In this document: positions 9,104-17,258 of the stretch, in pieces | Position numbering within the stretch: position 1 is the stretch's first letter | Layout of the letters: the number at the start of each line of letters is the position of its first letter | Assembly (NCBI GenBank): GCA_041946965.1 | Contig: JBHGBM010000025.1 | Span: forward strand, 74,758-138,757 | DNA length: 64,000 nucleotides | Reading direction: 5' to 3' | Origin: JBHGBM01 sp041946965 | GTDB taxonomy: Bacteria; Acidobacteriota; Terriglobia; Bryobacterales; Bryobacteraceae | The notes under the pieces: model-generated | The model's database searches: none | What the model saw: the letters and a program-made list of their open reading frames with translations, nothing else | Told to the model about the DNA's origin: nothing | Program-made: the position numbers and the translations under genes

Positions 9104-9979
9104 TTGCCGGAGTTCTACCGCACCGTCAGCCGCGTCACCTGGATCACACCGGACGCCCGGCGCACGGTCGAGACCTGGCGGCGCTTCGGCCTTGACGACA
9201 TCGAACCGCACGGCGACGTGCAGTTGAACCTGGATCACCGCGGCCGGCCGTCAGTGGCCAAAGTGCGCAGGCTGACCGGCTGGCTGGGCGCCCTTGCCAT
9301 CGACTGCCTGCAACCGCTGGGAGGCTCCAATCCGTACACCGAATTCCTCTCCGCGCACGGCGAAGGCATTTTCGCGTTGCTGCACGAGCCGCCCACGCCG
9401 GAAGCTTTCAACGCCGAAATCGGCCGCATGCGCCGCCTGGGTGTCTCCGAACTGATGCGCGCCGGCGAGTTCCTGTATTTCGACACGGTGGAGGGCGGAA
9501 AATACGCGCTAGGGCTGGTGGTCCCGGACGGGCAGCCGGGCGGCGAGGGCCGCGCGCCCGTGACGCAGTTCGCCTTTGTCGCGCGCGACCTGGCGGCCGT
9601 CTCGAAATACTGGGCGCGGCTCGGCTTTCCCGAAATGAGCGTCACCCGCCCCCAACTGCGCGACCTGACCTTCCGCGGCGCGCCGGCGAGCTTCCAGCAG
9701 GAGCTTGGCTGGCAGCGTCACGGCAAGATCGCCTACGAATGGTGCCCGCCGCCCCGGGGCGCGCGCACCGTTTACCAGGAGTTCCTGGACCGCCACGGGG
9801 AAGGCGTGCACCACCTGGCGTTCAACGTGGACGACATGGACCGCGCCATCCGGGAGAAGGGGCTTCCGGTGGTGCAGGCCGGCGCGTGGGGTGAAGCGGG
9901 GCAGAAAGGCTCGGGGCGCTTCGCGTACCTGGAGACCGGCACGGGCGTGATCGTCGAGTTGCTTTGGAGCCGCCGTTGA
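9104..9979 (+). CDS. VOC (glyoxalase/bleomycin-resistance) family protein with two VOC modules
   Basis: This protein of about 291 residues has two tandem vicinal-oxygen-chelate modules. The first begins TVSRVTWITPDARRTVETW and the second begins VTQFAFVARDLAAVSKYWARLG. The second contains a HHLAFNVDDMDRAI segment with a possible metal-binding His, and the C-terminus YLETGTGVIVELL contains the usual terminal Glu. The best start is a TTG without a clear Shine-Dalgarno sequence, and the frame remains open back to 9050. Because the upstream junction coincides with the truncated yggX, the gene itself may be missing its natural start. The substrate is unknown; lyase, isomerase or dioxygenase-like roles are all possible in this superfamily. 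Confidence 0.72.
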   Translation: MPEFYRTVSRVTWITPDARRTVETWRRFGLDDIEPHGDVQLNLDHRGRPSVAKVRRLTGWLGALAIDCLQPLGGSNPYTEFLSAHGEGIFALLHEPPTPEAFNAEIGRMRRLGVSELMRAGEFLYFDTVEGGKYALGLVVPDGQPGGEGRAPVTQFAFVARDLAAVSKYWARLGFPEMSVTRPQLRDLTFRGAPASFQQELGWQRHGKIAYEWCPPPRGARTVYQEFLDRHGEGVHHLAFNVDDMDRAIREKGLPVVQAGAWGEAGQKGSGRFAYLETGTGVIVELLWSRR

Positions 9980-11502
9980 CGCATCAGGGCATTGCCATTC
10001 TCTTCCTCGTGTTTGCAGGCGTTGTGCGGGCGCAGTGCGTCTTCACCATTTCCCCGGCGCGGGCCGACGTGGATGCGAGCGCCAACACGGGCGTCATCAC
10101 CATCATGGGAACCCCCGGCTGCCCGCGAACTGCGGTGAGCAACGCGGCCTTCATCACCGTGACGTTCGGCCAGACCGGCACGGGCAGCGGGACGGCCGGC
10201 TGGGCGGTGGACCGCAACACCTACCCGGCGCCGCGCACCGGCGCCATCACGGTGGCGGGGCAGACCTTCACCATCACGCAAGCCGGGGCGGCGTGCCAGT
10301 ACACGTTGCTGGCCGCGACTCCCGCCAGGTTCACCTCTTCCGGCGGCGCGGGCGTCATCACGGTGAAGACCCAGTGCAGTTGGACGGCGTCCACGGCCGA
10401 GCCTTGGATCAGGATCACCTCGGGCGCGTCCGGCACGTACGATGGCGAGGTGCGTTACACGGTGGCGGCCAATGACGCCTCGCGGGACCGCACGGGTTCC
10501 ATACGGGTGGGCGACCAGAGCTTTACCATCACGCAATCCGGCGTGGCCTGTGTGTATGACGTCTCGCCCGTGGCTCTGGGGCTGGCCGCCGCCGGGGGCA
10601 CGGGGCGCGTCTCGGTGGCGACCGATCCGCGCTGCGGCTGGGCGGCAACCACCAGGACGCCATGGATCCAGGTGACCTCCCCGGCGGTGCTCGCCATGGG
10701 ACCGGGGACCGCCGAATTCACCGTGGCGCCGAACTCCGGAGCGCCGCGGACCGGCACGGTTACGGTGGCGAACCGGGACGTGACCGTCGCCCAGGGTGAA
10801 ATCCGGCTGCTCGCGGTGGTCAACGCGGCCACCTACGCGCAGGGCGCGGTGGCGCCCGGTGAGATCGTTACCATCTATGGCGCGGGTCTCGGCCCTGCGG
10901 CGCTGGCCACGCTTCAACTTGAGAACGGAGCGGTGTCGAAGATGTTGGCGGGCACCCGCGTGTTGTTCGGCGGAGTTCCCGCGCCCGTGATCTACACGTC
11001 CGCCGGGCAGGCCAGCAGCGTGGTTCCGTATGCGGTTTCCGGATCCACGGAGATGCAGGTGGAGTACAACGGCGCGCGGTCGAACACCCTCACGCTTCGG
11101 GTCACGCCGGCTGAGCCTGGTATTTTCACGCTGGACGCCTCTGGAACGGGCCAGGCGGCGGCTCTCAACCAGGATTACAGCGTGAACGGGGCGGCCAATC
11201 CCGCCGCACGCGGCACCGTGCTGATGCTGTTCGCCACCGGCGGCGGCGCCACCGAGCCGCCTTCGGCCGACGGCGGCGTCACCGGCGCCGAGCTTCCGCG
11301 CACCAGGTTGCCGGTAGGGGTCAGGATCGGCGGAGTCGAATGCAACGTGCAGTACGCCGGCGGCGCGCCGGGCTTGGTTTCGGGCGTATTGCAAATCAAC
11401 GCGGAGATCGCCGCGGAGGTTACGCCCGGCGATGCGCTGACGGTGGTGGTGCGCGTGGGCGACGCCGAGACGCGGCAGCGGGCTACGGTAGCCGTGCGAT
11501 AG
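9976..11502 (+). CDS. Secreted BACON-repeat protein with TIGR03437 C-terminal domain
   Basis: This secreted protein of 508 residues has a clear signal peptide (MTHQGIAILFLVFAGVVRAQ). Three BACON-like beta-sandwich repeats follow, each with a Cys-x-aromatic start, a W-containing core and a terminal 'TITQ'-like strand, over residues about 20-270. Residues about 280-508 are a Solibacter-type TIGR03437 domain: VNAATYAQGAVAPGEIVTIYG, PGIFTLDASGTGQAAALNQD and GLVSGVLQINAEI. I chose TTG at 9976 because GGAG lies 6 bases upstream and the codon overlaps the previous stop (TTGA). A TTG at 9964 would add four residues. Such domains occur in cell-surface or extracellular proteins; binding to carbohydrate or mucin-like material has been proposed for BACON. 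The function here is unknown. Confidence 0.85.
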   Translation: MTHQGIAILFLVFAGVVRAQCVFTISPARADVDASANTGVITIMGTPGCPRTAVSNAAFITVTFGQTGTGSGTAGWAVDRNTYPAPRTGAITVAGQTFTITQAGAACQYTLLAATPARFTSSGGAGVITVKTQCSWTASTAEPWIRITSGASGTYDGEVRYTVAANDASRDRTGSIRVGDQSFTITQSGVACVYDVSPVALGLAAAGGTGRVSVATDPRCGWAATTRTPWIQVTSPAVLAMGPGTAEFTVAPNSGAPRTGTVTVANRDVTVAQGEIRLLAVVNAATYAQGAVAPGEIVTIYGAGLGPAALATLQLENGAVSKMLAGTRVLFGGVPAPVIYTSAGQASSVVPYAVSGSTEMQVEYNGARSNTLTLRVTPAEPGIFTLDASGTGQAAALNQDYSVNGAANPAARGTVLMLFATGGGATEPPSADGGVTGAELPRTRLPVGVRIGGVECNVQYAGGAPGLVSGVLQINAEIAAEVTPGDALTVVVRVGDAETRQRATVAVR

Positions 11503-11511
11503 CATGGGCTT

Positions 11512-13041
11512 ATGCGCACTCTGGGGCTCGCGCTGCTGTGTTGCCAGTGGGCGGCGGGCGCCTATTCGGACCTTGTAGCCGCCGCGGACGGCAGCGCCGT
11601 CTGGTTCCGCGTCAAGACCGGCTTCGGCGATGCGCGCTGGTACAGTGCGAAGGCCGCGAAGTTCTATCTGGAAACGCAGGAGCTGAACAAATCCCTTGCC
11701 GACGTGAACGCCTCGGGTACCACCCTGGCCGCCGCATCCTATGGTGAGCGCTACTGCGGCTTTGCGGGGAGCACGTGCTGGGTGGCGGCGTCCTGTTCGG
11801 CCGCCATGTCCATCGGCGACGAGGTCAGCCGCTCCGGCCGCCCCACCTTCTTGCGGCTGGATCGCTCCGGACGGCTCGCCTGGATCGATCAGCAGGGCGA
11901 GTGCCGCGGCCTGGGCATGCAGTTGCCTGCTCCCTTGAACGGGCTTTACGAGGCGCCCTCGCTCCGGCAGATCGCTCCAGCAGGCGGCGCCAGGCTCGCC
12001 AATACGCGCTACGGACGGCGGCTCATCACGGATCGCGGCCAGGCGCTCACCTTCGCCGGCATTCAGTTGCAGCTCCTGGACGCCGCGGGCGCGCATCCCG
12101 TGCGGCACGTCGCCGGCGCGTATGAGGCGGTGATCGATGCGCAGGGGAAGAACATCGTCTACGTGGAAGACCGCTTCGGCGCGCTGCACTGGATCGCGGA
12201 TACCGATGAGCCGCTGGGTCTGGAAGGCTCCGCTCCCGCCCTGAGCGACGACGGCGGAACGTTGCTGTATCTGGATGCGAAAGGCGCGCTTCAGGCTTAC
12301 GACCGCGCCAGCCGCACGGTGCGCCGCATCGGCCCGGACGCGTACCAGGAATTCACGCTCGCCGGCAGCACGGTGTTCGCGGTGACCGCCGCGAACCGGC
12401 TGGTGCGCATCAACCTGCCTGCGGGCGAGCAGTTCACCTGGCTGGAGCCCTTCCCCGAAATCGACTCCGTCACGGCCCCGCCCGCGGGAGTCAGTGCTTC
12501 CTGCCCGCTGATCTGCTATGGGATGCCGGACCGCTGGCTGGTCCTGGGGCGCTCGCAGCTCGTGGTGCTGGCGGGCCGCTACCTGGACGCGCCCGGCTGG
12601 CGCGCCCGCAGCGCCGAGGTGGACATGCCGATACAGCCGATTTCGGACAGGGCTGCGTGGTTTCAGGCGCCCGTGGATTTGCCGCGCACCGGCGACTGGC
12701 AGCCGGTGGAGATCTACAATCCCGGGCATCCGCTGCGCTTCCGCATGACCGTGCAGGTGCAGGACCGTGCGGCGGTGTGCCTGGGCACGCTGCACCAGGA
12801 TTTCAGCCGCGTGGTAGCCGCCGAAGACCCGGCCTCGAGCGGAGAAATCGTGCATGTGTTCCTCACCGGCCTGCCGGGTGAGGCGCCGGCGTTCGCGCCC
12901 CAGGTCGAGCCGCTCTACTTCGGCCCAGCGCCCGGCCTGATCGGAATGCAACAGCTCGATATCCGGGTGCTCGGTCCGCTGGAGACGCCGCTGTTCCGCG
13001 ATCTCAACTCGTACGGCTGCGATCTGCCGGTGGCGCCGTAG
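11512..13041 (+). CDS. Secreted beta-propeller-like hypothetical protein
   Basis: This 509-residue protein has a short signal peptide (MRTLGLALLCCQWAAGAYS) and no recognised enzyme motif. The middle contains repeating strand patterns such as PALSDDGGTLLYLDAKGALQAYD and TVRRIGPDAYQEFTLAG, suggesting a WD40/TolB-type propeller. The C-terminal approximately 130 residues, with VDLPRTGDWQPVEIYN and GEIVHVFLTGLPG, resemble a degenerate TIGR03437-like module. It begins 10 bases after the BACON protein stop, so both are probably co-expressed and secreted together. Its 3' end overlaps the convergent nnrS-like gene by 38 bases. I do not recognise a specific function. Confidence 0.75.
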   Translation: MRTLGLALLCCQWAAGAYSDLVAAADGSAVWFRVKTGFGDARWYSAKAAKFYLETQELNKSLADVNASGTTLAAASYGERYCGFAGSTCWVAASCSAAMSIGDEVSRSGRPTFLRLDRSGRLAWIDQQGECRGLGMQLPAPLNGLYEAPSLRQIAPAGGARLANTRYGRRLITDRGQALTFAGIQLQLLDAAGAHPVRHVAGAYEAVIDAQGKNIVYVEDRFGALHWIADTDEPLGLEGSAPALSDDGGTLLYLDAKGALQAYDRASRTVRRIGPDAYQEFTLAGSTVFAVTAANRLVRINLPAGEQFTWLEPFPEIDSVTAPPAGVSASCPLICYGMPDRWLVLGRSQLVVLAGRYLDAPGWRARSAEVDMPIQPISDRAAWFQAPVDLPRTGDWQPVEIYNPGHPLRFRMTVQVQDRAAVCLGTLHQDFSRVVAAEDPASSGEIVHVFLTGLPGEAPAFAPQVEPLYFGPAPGLIGMQQLDIRVLGPLETPLFRDLNSYGCDLPVAP

Positions 13042-14536
13042 CCCGCAGGCCGCGCGCCAGACGCCGCGCGAAGAACGCCCGCAGCTCCCGGACCAGCGGC
13101 CGCCAGTCCACTCCATCGGCTTCCGCAGCCTCGCGCAGGGTGAGGGACCGCGGCACACGGCGCGTCCGTTCGAGCGTCTTCAGGCCGCCGCGGACCAGCA
13201 GGCCCCGGGCGGCCGGGTAGGCCGTGACGTACCAATACAGCGGCAGGTTTTCATGCACCGTGCGGTCCACAATCCAGGCGGGCATGGGCGAGGCCAGCGT
13301 CGCGCCGATGTTAAAGAAAAACAGCAAGACGGCCGCGAACTCCAGCAAAGCGGAGACCGGCAGCAACCGCCACGCCGGCTCCCACGCCCCGGAGTAGGCC
13401 AGCGGCTCGCTCGCCACGCGCAGCGCGCAGCCGGCCGTCAGCGTGGCCAACGCCCAAAGCATCAAGCGCGGGCTCCACAACTCGCGGCTGTTGAGAAACG
13501 AGGGAAGGATCCGCGGGCCGATGGAGAAAATCAGGGTGGACAGGAAGCCCACCGTAAAGGCGTGGCGCGAGGCTCCTCCCACTCCGGGCACGGATTCGCC
13601 GAGCGCCAGCGACGCCGCAATCACCAGCCAGACGAAAGCGAGCCGCACGAACCACGGGTAACGCCGGTCCACGCCCAGCGTTTTGGCGGGCCGTATCGAA
13701 GGCTGAAAAATGCGCAGCGACGCGCAGGCGGCGGCCACCGCCGCCAGGGCCAGCGGCTTCCACACGATCGATGCGGCCAGCAGGCCGAGTCCGGCCCAGG
13801 CAAGTCGTGGCGCCGGCTTGCGCAAGCCGAGGATGGAAGGCAGAAAGCGCCACGAGTAGCCCCACACGGCCGGGAACGCGAAAATCCACAGCGCCAGCCA
13901 CAGCAGCGCGCGGTTGCCCGCTTCGGGTACGGCTGGGACCGCGTCGGGCCGCCAAAGCAGCCGGAGCTGATATGCCAGCGCCACGATCAGCCCTGCAAAG
14001 CCGGCCAGCGCCAGCACGTTCCAGGGCTCGCGCTCGCGATGCGCCCGCCCTCGGGGGGTGATCTGCCAAACCAGCAGCAGCGCTACGGCAAGCTCCGCCG
14101 CGGCGGAAACCGGCCATGTTTCGCGCCAATGCCATCCCCACAGCCCGGACGCCCAGCGCGCCGCCACCGCCGCGGTCCACACTCCGAACATCGCCCACCC
14201 CACGGCCAGCGACCTTAGATTCGCGCCGCGGAACTTCGGGAACGTATAGAGCGAGATGCCGATGATGAAGGTGGCCACCCAGCCGAACAACTGCGCGTGT
14301 CCGTGGGCCTGTATGAACGGCGCGGGCACGGCCTCCGCGGCGCGGCGCGAACTGATGCCGATCAGCGTCCACACGCCGAGCAGCGTTCCCGGAAGGGTCA
14401 TGAACACCAGGCCGCAGGCGATGAAGGCGGCCAGCAGGCGGGCGATGCGCCGCTCCGGCAGCGGGCCGGCGCCCTGCGCGGCGCCCGCCCGATCGCGCTC
14501 GAACGCGCGCACCCAGGCCGGGGGCAGCGCGCTCAT
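13004..14536 (-). CDS. NnrS family membrane protein
   Basis: This 510-residue polytopic protein is of the NnrS type, a haem- and copper-containing membrane family linked to nitric oxide and nitrosative stress. About 12 hydrophobic helices are visible. FIQAHGHAQLFGWVATFIIG near residue 95, FPAVWGYSWRFLPSILG, RHAFTVGFLSTLIFSIGPRILP and conserved histidines mark the family. The C-terminal approximately 80 residues after the last helix form a soluble extension (VDWRPLVRELRAFFARR) not needed for the fold. The start codon overlaps the marR-like stop by four bases (ATGA), so the two are translationally coupled and presumably controlled by that regulator. NO-related function is inferred from the family only. 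Confidence 0.85.
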   Translation of the reverse strand: MSALPPAWVRAFERDRAGAAQGAGPLPERRIARLLAAFIACGLVFMTLPGTLLGVWTLIGISSRRAAEAVPAPFIQAHGHAQLFGWVATFIIGISLYTFPKFRGANLRSLAVGWAMFGVWTAAVAARWASGLWGWHWRETWPVSAAAELAVALLLVWQITPRGRAHREREPWNVLALAGFAGLIVALAYQLRLLWRPDAVPAVPEAGNRALLWLALWIFAFPAVWGYSWRFLPSILGLRKPAPRLAWAGLGLLAASIVWKPLALAAVAAACASLRIFQPSIRPAKTLGVDRRYPWFVRLAFVWLVIAASLALGESVPGVGGASRHAFTVGFLSTLIFSIGPRILPSFLNSRELWSPRLMLWALATLTAGCALRVASEPLAYSGAWEPAWRLLPVSALLEFAAVLLFFFNIGATLASPMPAWIVDRTVHENLPLYWYVTAYPAARGLLVRGGLKTLERTRRVPRSLTLREAAEADGVDWRPLVRELRAFFARRLARGLRATAPPADRSRTS

Positions 14537-14958
14537 AGCCCGGGCAACTCTGCGCGGCGCCCGAGCACCGCCTTGAGAGCCCGAACCAGTTCGGCGGCGG
14601 CCTTGCGCAACTCCTCGCGATGCAGCGGCGCAAGGCGCCGCAGCACTTCTTCACCCGCTTCGGTCAGCTCGATCATGACCTTGCGCCGGTCCGGCTCGCC
14701 GCGTGCCCGGCGCAACAGCCCGCGCGCCGCCAGCCTGTCCAGCAGCCCTACCACGCTATGGTGCCGCAGTTGCACGCGCTCCGCCAACTCTCCCACTGTC
14801 GGCCGTTCGAGCGCTTTGACGGCCAGCAGCAACTGGTGCTGCGTGACCTCCAAGCCGTGCGCCCGCGCGGCGGTTTCGCTGAAACGCAGGAACCGGCGCA
14901 GCCGGTATCGGAACTCGGCGAGGTCCCTGTATTCCTCCGCCGTGAAATCCGGCTCCAT
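14533..14958 (-). CDS. MarR family transcriptional regulator
   Basis: This 141-residue winged-helix repressor is of the MarR type. The DNA-binding region is around LERPTVGELAERVQLRHHSVVGLLDRLAARGLL, followed by the wing RARGEPDRRKVMIELTEAGEEVL; both are canonical. It is the first gene of a two-gene operon with the NnrS-like protein. A perfect 17-base inverted repeat lies 11 bases before its start codon and is a good candidate autoregulatory operator. The signal it senses is not evident; the nnrS partner suggests nitrosative or redox stress, which is inference. Confidence 0.9.
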   Translation of the reverse strand: MEPDFTAEEYRDLAEFRYRLRRFLRFSETAARAHGLEVTQHQLLLAVKALERPTVGELAERVQLRHHSVVGLLDRLAARGLLRRARGEPDRRKVMIELTEAGEEVLRRLAPLHREELRKAAAELVRALKAVLGRRAELPGL

Positions 14959-14968
14959 GCCATTTATT

Positions 14969-14985
14969 ATATCGCTATTCGATAT
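14969..14985. promoter_or_regulatory. Inverted repeat, candidate MarR operator
   Basis: The sequence ATATCG-CTATT-CGATAT is a perfect inverted repeat with a 5-base spacer in an AT-rich stretch immediately upstream of the marR-like start. Its size and position match autoregulatory MarR-family operators. Binding by this regulator is inferred. Confidence 0.5.
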
Positions 14986-15014
14986 TGTGCAACTCTATTA
15001 AAAAGGTCTTGATC

Positions 15015-15047
15015 AGTACTAACCTAGGATATATCCTAGTCGGTACT
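15015..15047. promoter_or_regulatory. Large nested palindrome upstream of small plus-strand gene
   Basis: A perfect 16-base palindrome, CTAGGATA/TATCCTAG at 15024-15039, is nested inside outer arms AGTAC (15015) and GTACT (15043). It overlaps a possible sigma70-like promoter (TTGATC at 15009, TATCCT at 15032, 17-base spacing) for the gene starting near 15085. GTACT/AGTAC arms and a CTAGGA...TCCT half recur upstream of the neighbouring histidine kinase (16760-16790), suggesting a shared regulator, possibly the NarL-type response regulator encoded between the two sites. Confidence 0.45.
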
Positions 15048-15084
15048 AGGAGTTTTGGAATTTAAGATAAAGGATTCCCTGAAC

Positions 15085-15282
15085 GTGCCACTACTGACTG
15101 CAACTCGCTCCACCTCCCCTTCCCGGGCTCAGCGCAACAGTCTGCGTCCCGCGCCCGAGGTTTTCGACCGGACGCTTGAGCATCTGTACATCCGGCGAGC
15201 CACCCTGGAGAACCTCATACGCTCCCTGGAGTGCTACCGCCGCACACGCGATCTGGAGAAGGTCTTCGAGCTAAGAGGTTGA
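15085..15282 (+). CDS. Small conserved-looking hypothetical protein
   Basis: This small basic protein of about 65 residues ends in a helical segment (FDRTLEHLYIRRATLENLIRSLECYRR). I do not recognise the family. I chose the GTG at 15085, which has AAAGGA about 10 bases upstream. A TTG at 15055 would extend it by ten residues, but its AGGAG is only two bases away. The gene follows a strong palindrome and a plausible promoter, and its 3' end overlaps the convergent response regulator gene by 12 bases. An accessory role for the adjacent two-component system is possible but unsupported. Confidence 0.5.
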   Translation: MPLLTATRSTSPSRAQRNSLRPAPEVFDRTLEHLYIRRATLENLIRSLECYRRTRDLEKVFELRG

Positions 15283-15924
15283 GACCAGCTTGCGCTCGAT
15301 TGCGAACTTGACCAGTTCGACCAGGTCGTGGACGTTCAACTTGCGCATGAGGTTTGCGCGGTAGGTATCCACGGTCTTGGGGCTGATGGCGAGCAGGCGG
15401 GCGATGTCCTTGGGCCGTACTCCGTTTACGAGGTGCAGGAACACTTCGTATTCGCGCTGGCTAAGTTGGCCCAAGGGATCACCGGGGGGCTTGGAGGGCG
15501 CGGTAAACATCGCCGCGCCGCCGAGCAGCGGCGTGACGTAAACGCCGCCCTCCTGGATGAAGCGTATGGCCTCGACCAGATGCCGAGAAGGACCGTCCTT
15601 GAGCAGGTACGCATCCGCGCCCGAACGCAGCGCCTCGGCGACGACGGTCTCGTCGCGGCTGATGGAAAGGATCATCAGCCGCGTGGGACAGGCGGTTTGC
15701 CTCACCCGGCGGACCACTTCCAGTCCCGTCAAGCCGGGCATTTGAAGGTCAAGGATGGCGAAATCCGGCCGCAGGTTCTCGATCATCGTCAGGGCCGTTT
15801 CGCCATCGGAACATTGACCCGCCACTTCGATTCCGGGCTGCGCTGCGCACAAAGCCGCGATCCCCTCCCGCACCATGGCGTGATCGTCGGCGATCACGAC
15901 GCGCAACATCTTGGTCTCGCTCAT
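15271..15924 (-). CDS. NarL/FixJ-family response regulator
   Basis: This 217-residue two-component response regulator has a receiver domain: acidic pair at DD13-14, phospho-acceptor Asp59 in AILDLQMPG, and Lys in LLKDGPS. The C-terminal LuxR-type helix-turn-helix spans about 150-210 (LSQREYEVFLHLVNG, DIARLLAISPKTVDTYRANLMRKL). The start codon overlaps the stop of the histidine kinase gene (ATGA), so the two form a coupled operon and almost certainly a cognate pair. Targets may include promoters carrying the GTACT/AGTAC dyads next to this operon; this is inference. Confidence 0.95.
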   Translation of the reverse strand: MSETKMLRVVIADDHAMVREGIAALCAAQPGIEVAGQCSDGETALTMIENLRPDFAILDLQMPGLTGLEVVRRVRQTACPTRLMILSISRDETVVAEALRSGADAYLLKDGPSRHLVEAIRFIQEGGVYVTPLLGGAAMFTAPSKPPGDPLGQLSQREYEVFLHLVNGVRPKDIARLLAISPKTVDTYRANLMRKLNVHDLVELVKFAIERKLVSTS

Positions 15925-16742
15925 TGGCGTATGGTCAGCGGCAGGCTCAGTATGAGCGTGGTTCCTTGCGCTCCGCTGCGCAACTCGAAGTTCCCGTTGA
16001 GAAGCTCTGACTGCGTTCTCAGCGACCGGATCCCGATACCTGTCGCACGATCCATAATAGCCTGATCGAAGCCCTTCCCGTTATCCTCCACGGTGAGCCG
16101 CACCTGATTGTGGGTTTGGACCACGCTCATGCGCACGCGGGTGGCGCCGGCGTGCCGGACGATGTTGACCAGGGCCTCCTGCGCGGCGCGGTACAGCAGC
16201 ACCTTGGCGGCGTGGGGCGGATCGGCGGCGATTTGCACGTCGAGCGTGCCCTCATATTTGTCGGGGATCCCGGTCACGTTCCAGAGGCTTTCGAGCGCCG
16301 CGGCCAGCGAGAGGCGCTGCCAGTCCGGCGGGTGGATTCGTTGCGCGACGGAGCGCAACTGCTGGAGCGCCTCCTGCGCCAGGAGCCCGATACGGTGCAG
16401 GCTGGTTCGCACCGCCGGCGGCGGATCGGGCAGCAGCGAGTCCACGATCTCCAGATGAATCTTAATACCCGCCAGCGCCTGTCCGACGCCGGCGTGCAGC
16501 TCGTGACCCAGCCGTGCGCGTTCGCGTTCCAGTTCGCCGGTGATGGCTTCGGCCGAGGAAACCGGCACGCGCCCGGTCCGCTGGGCGAGGTCCTGCTCGG
16601 CCCGCGCCAGGCGGAAATAATTCCGCATCATCTGGCAGTGAACTGCCTTTAAGCCCTTTAAATCCGCAGGGGCGAGCGCGCCACTTTCCGGTATCAACCG
16701 AAGTAAAAGCTTCGAAATCGGTACTGCGTCAGTGCGTGACAC
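15921..16742 (-). CDS. Soluble NarL-partner sensor histidine kinase (HisKA_3 type)
   Basis: This 273-residue histidine kinase has the NarX/DesK-type dimerisation domain. RERARLGHELHAGVGQALAG carries the predicted phospho-His80. The C-terminal HATPase_c has EALVNIVRHAGATRV (N box) and VEDNGKGFD (G1 box), then ATGIGIRSL. No transmembrane helix, PAS or GAF domain is visible in the short N-terminal part, so it must sense a cytoplasmic signal directly or through a partner protein. It is the first gene of the operon with the response regulator. Its upstream region contains tandem ACGGTAAT repeats and a GTACT-N5-AGTAC dyad. Confidence 0.92.
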   Translation of the reverse strand: MSRTDAVPISKLLLRLIPESGALAPADLKGLKAVHCQMMRNYFRLARAEQDLAQRTGRVPVSSAEAITGELERERARLGHELHAGVGQALAGIKIHLEIVDSLLPDPPPAVRTSLHRIGLLAQEALQQLRSVAQRIHPPDWQRLSLAAALESLWNVTGIPDKYEGTLDVQIAADPPHAAKVLLYRAAQEALVNIVRHAGATRVRMSVVQTHNQVRLTVEDNGKGFDQAIMDRATGIGIRSLRTQSELLNGNFELRSGAQGTTLILSLPLTIRQ

Positions 16743-16790
16743 GGTAATACGGTAATGGGGTACTTACTTAGTACCGCTAGGAATCCTCGG
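16741..16790. promoter_or_regulatory. Repeat-rich promoter region of histidine kinase operon
   Basis: Upstream of the kinase start lie a tandem 8-base repeat (ACGGTAAT twice, 16741-16756), a perfect inverted repeat GTACT-TACTT-AGTAC (16760-16774) and a partial dyad CTAGGA-ATCCT (16778-16786). The last two resemble parts of the nested palindrome at 15015-15047. The region may drive the kinase gene and possibly the divergent plus-strand gene at 16836. Confidence 0.4.
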
Positions 16791-16835
16791 ATCTCGAATC
16801 CTGACAACCCTTAAGTTATTATAAGCGGGTCACTG

Positions 16836-17258
16836 ATGCAAGCAGAACGTGCACAGATCCCACGATTTGCTTTCCTGCTGGCTGGTGTGGCAGCCGGTAC
16901 CGCCGTCCGGTTGCTGGTAAGCGGCCCGCGGGAAACCGCCTCTTTGCGGCGCCAAGTGGCCGACCTGCGGGCGGAAATCGCACGCCGGGAGGCCGAACGG
17001 GACCGGCGTTTCGAGTCCATCGAAAACCGGCTTGCCGAACACGATGCGGCTCTGGCCACCGTCCCGTCAGCCGCCGAAATTGGCGCCGCAGTCGAGGCGG
17101 CTCTCAGCCGCACCATGCTTAACCTCGACCAGCGGCTCACAGCCCAGGCCGAGTCCATCGATCTGCTCAAGACCACCGTCGCCCAGACCGATTCGCTACT
17201 CGAGCGCGTGCTCGAATCGCTCGATTCGCTACGCCAGGATGCCGCCCCCGAGCGGTAG
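16836..17258 (+). CDS. Membrane-anchored coiled-coil hypothetical protein
   Basis: This 140-residue protein has one N-terminal hydrophobic segment (FAFLLAGVAAGTAVRLLV). A long charged, heptad-like region follows (LRRQVADLRAEIARREAERD and onwards), predicted to form a coiled coil. No catalytic motif is visible. It is divergent from the histidine kinase, with a 93-base gap containing repeats, so it may be regulated by that system. The function is unknown; it could be a scaffold or an envelope-associated structural protein. Confidence 0.65.
   Translation: MQAERAQIPRFAFLLAGVAAGTAVRLLVSGPRETASLRRQVADLRAEIARREAERDRRFESIENRLAEHDAALATVPSAAEIGAAVEAALSRTMLNLDQRLTAQAESIDLLKTTVAQTDSLLERVLESLDSLRQDAAPER

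Noticed and set aside
9772..13158. 1128-codon open frame on the minus strand
   Set aside because: It is antisense to the BACON and propeller genes, rich in Arg, His and Ala with no domain pattern, a normal by-product of high-GC coding on the other strand.
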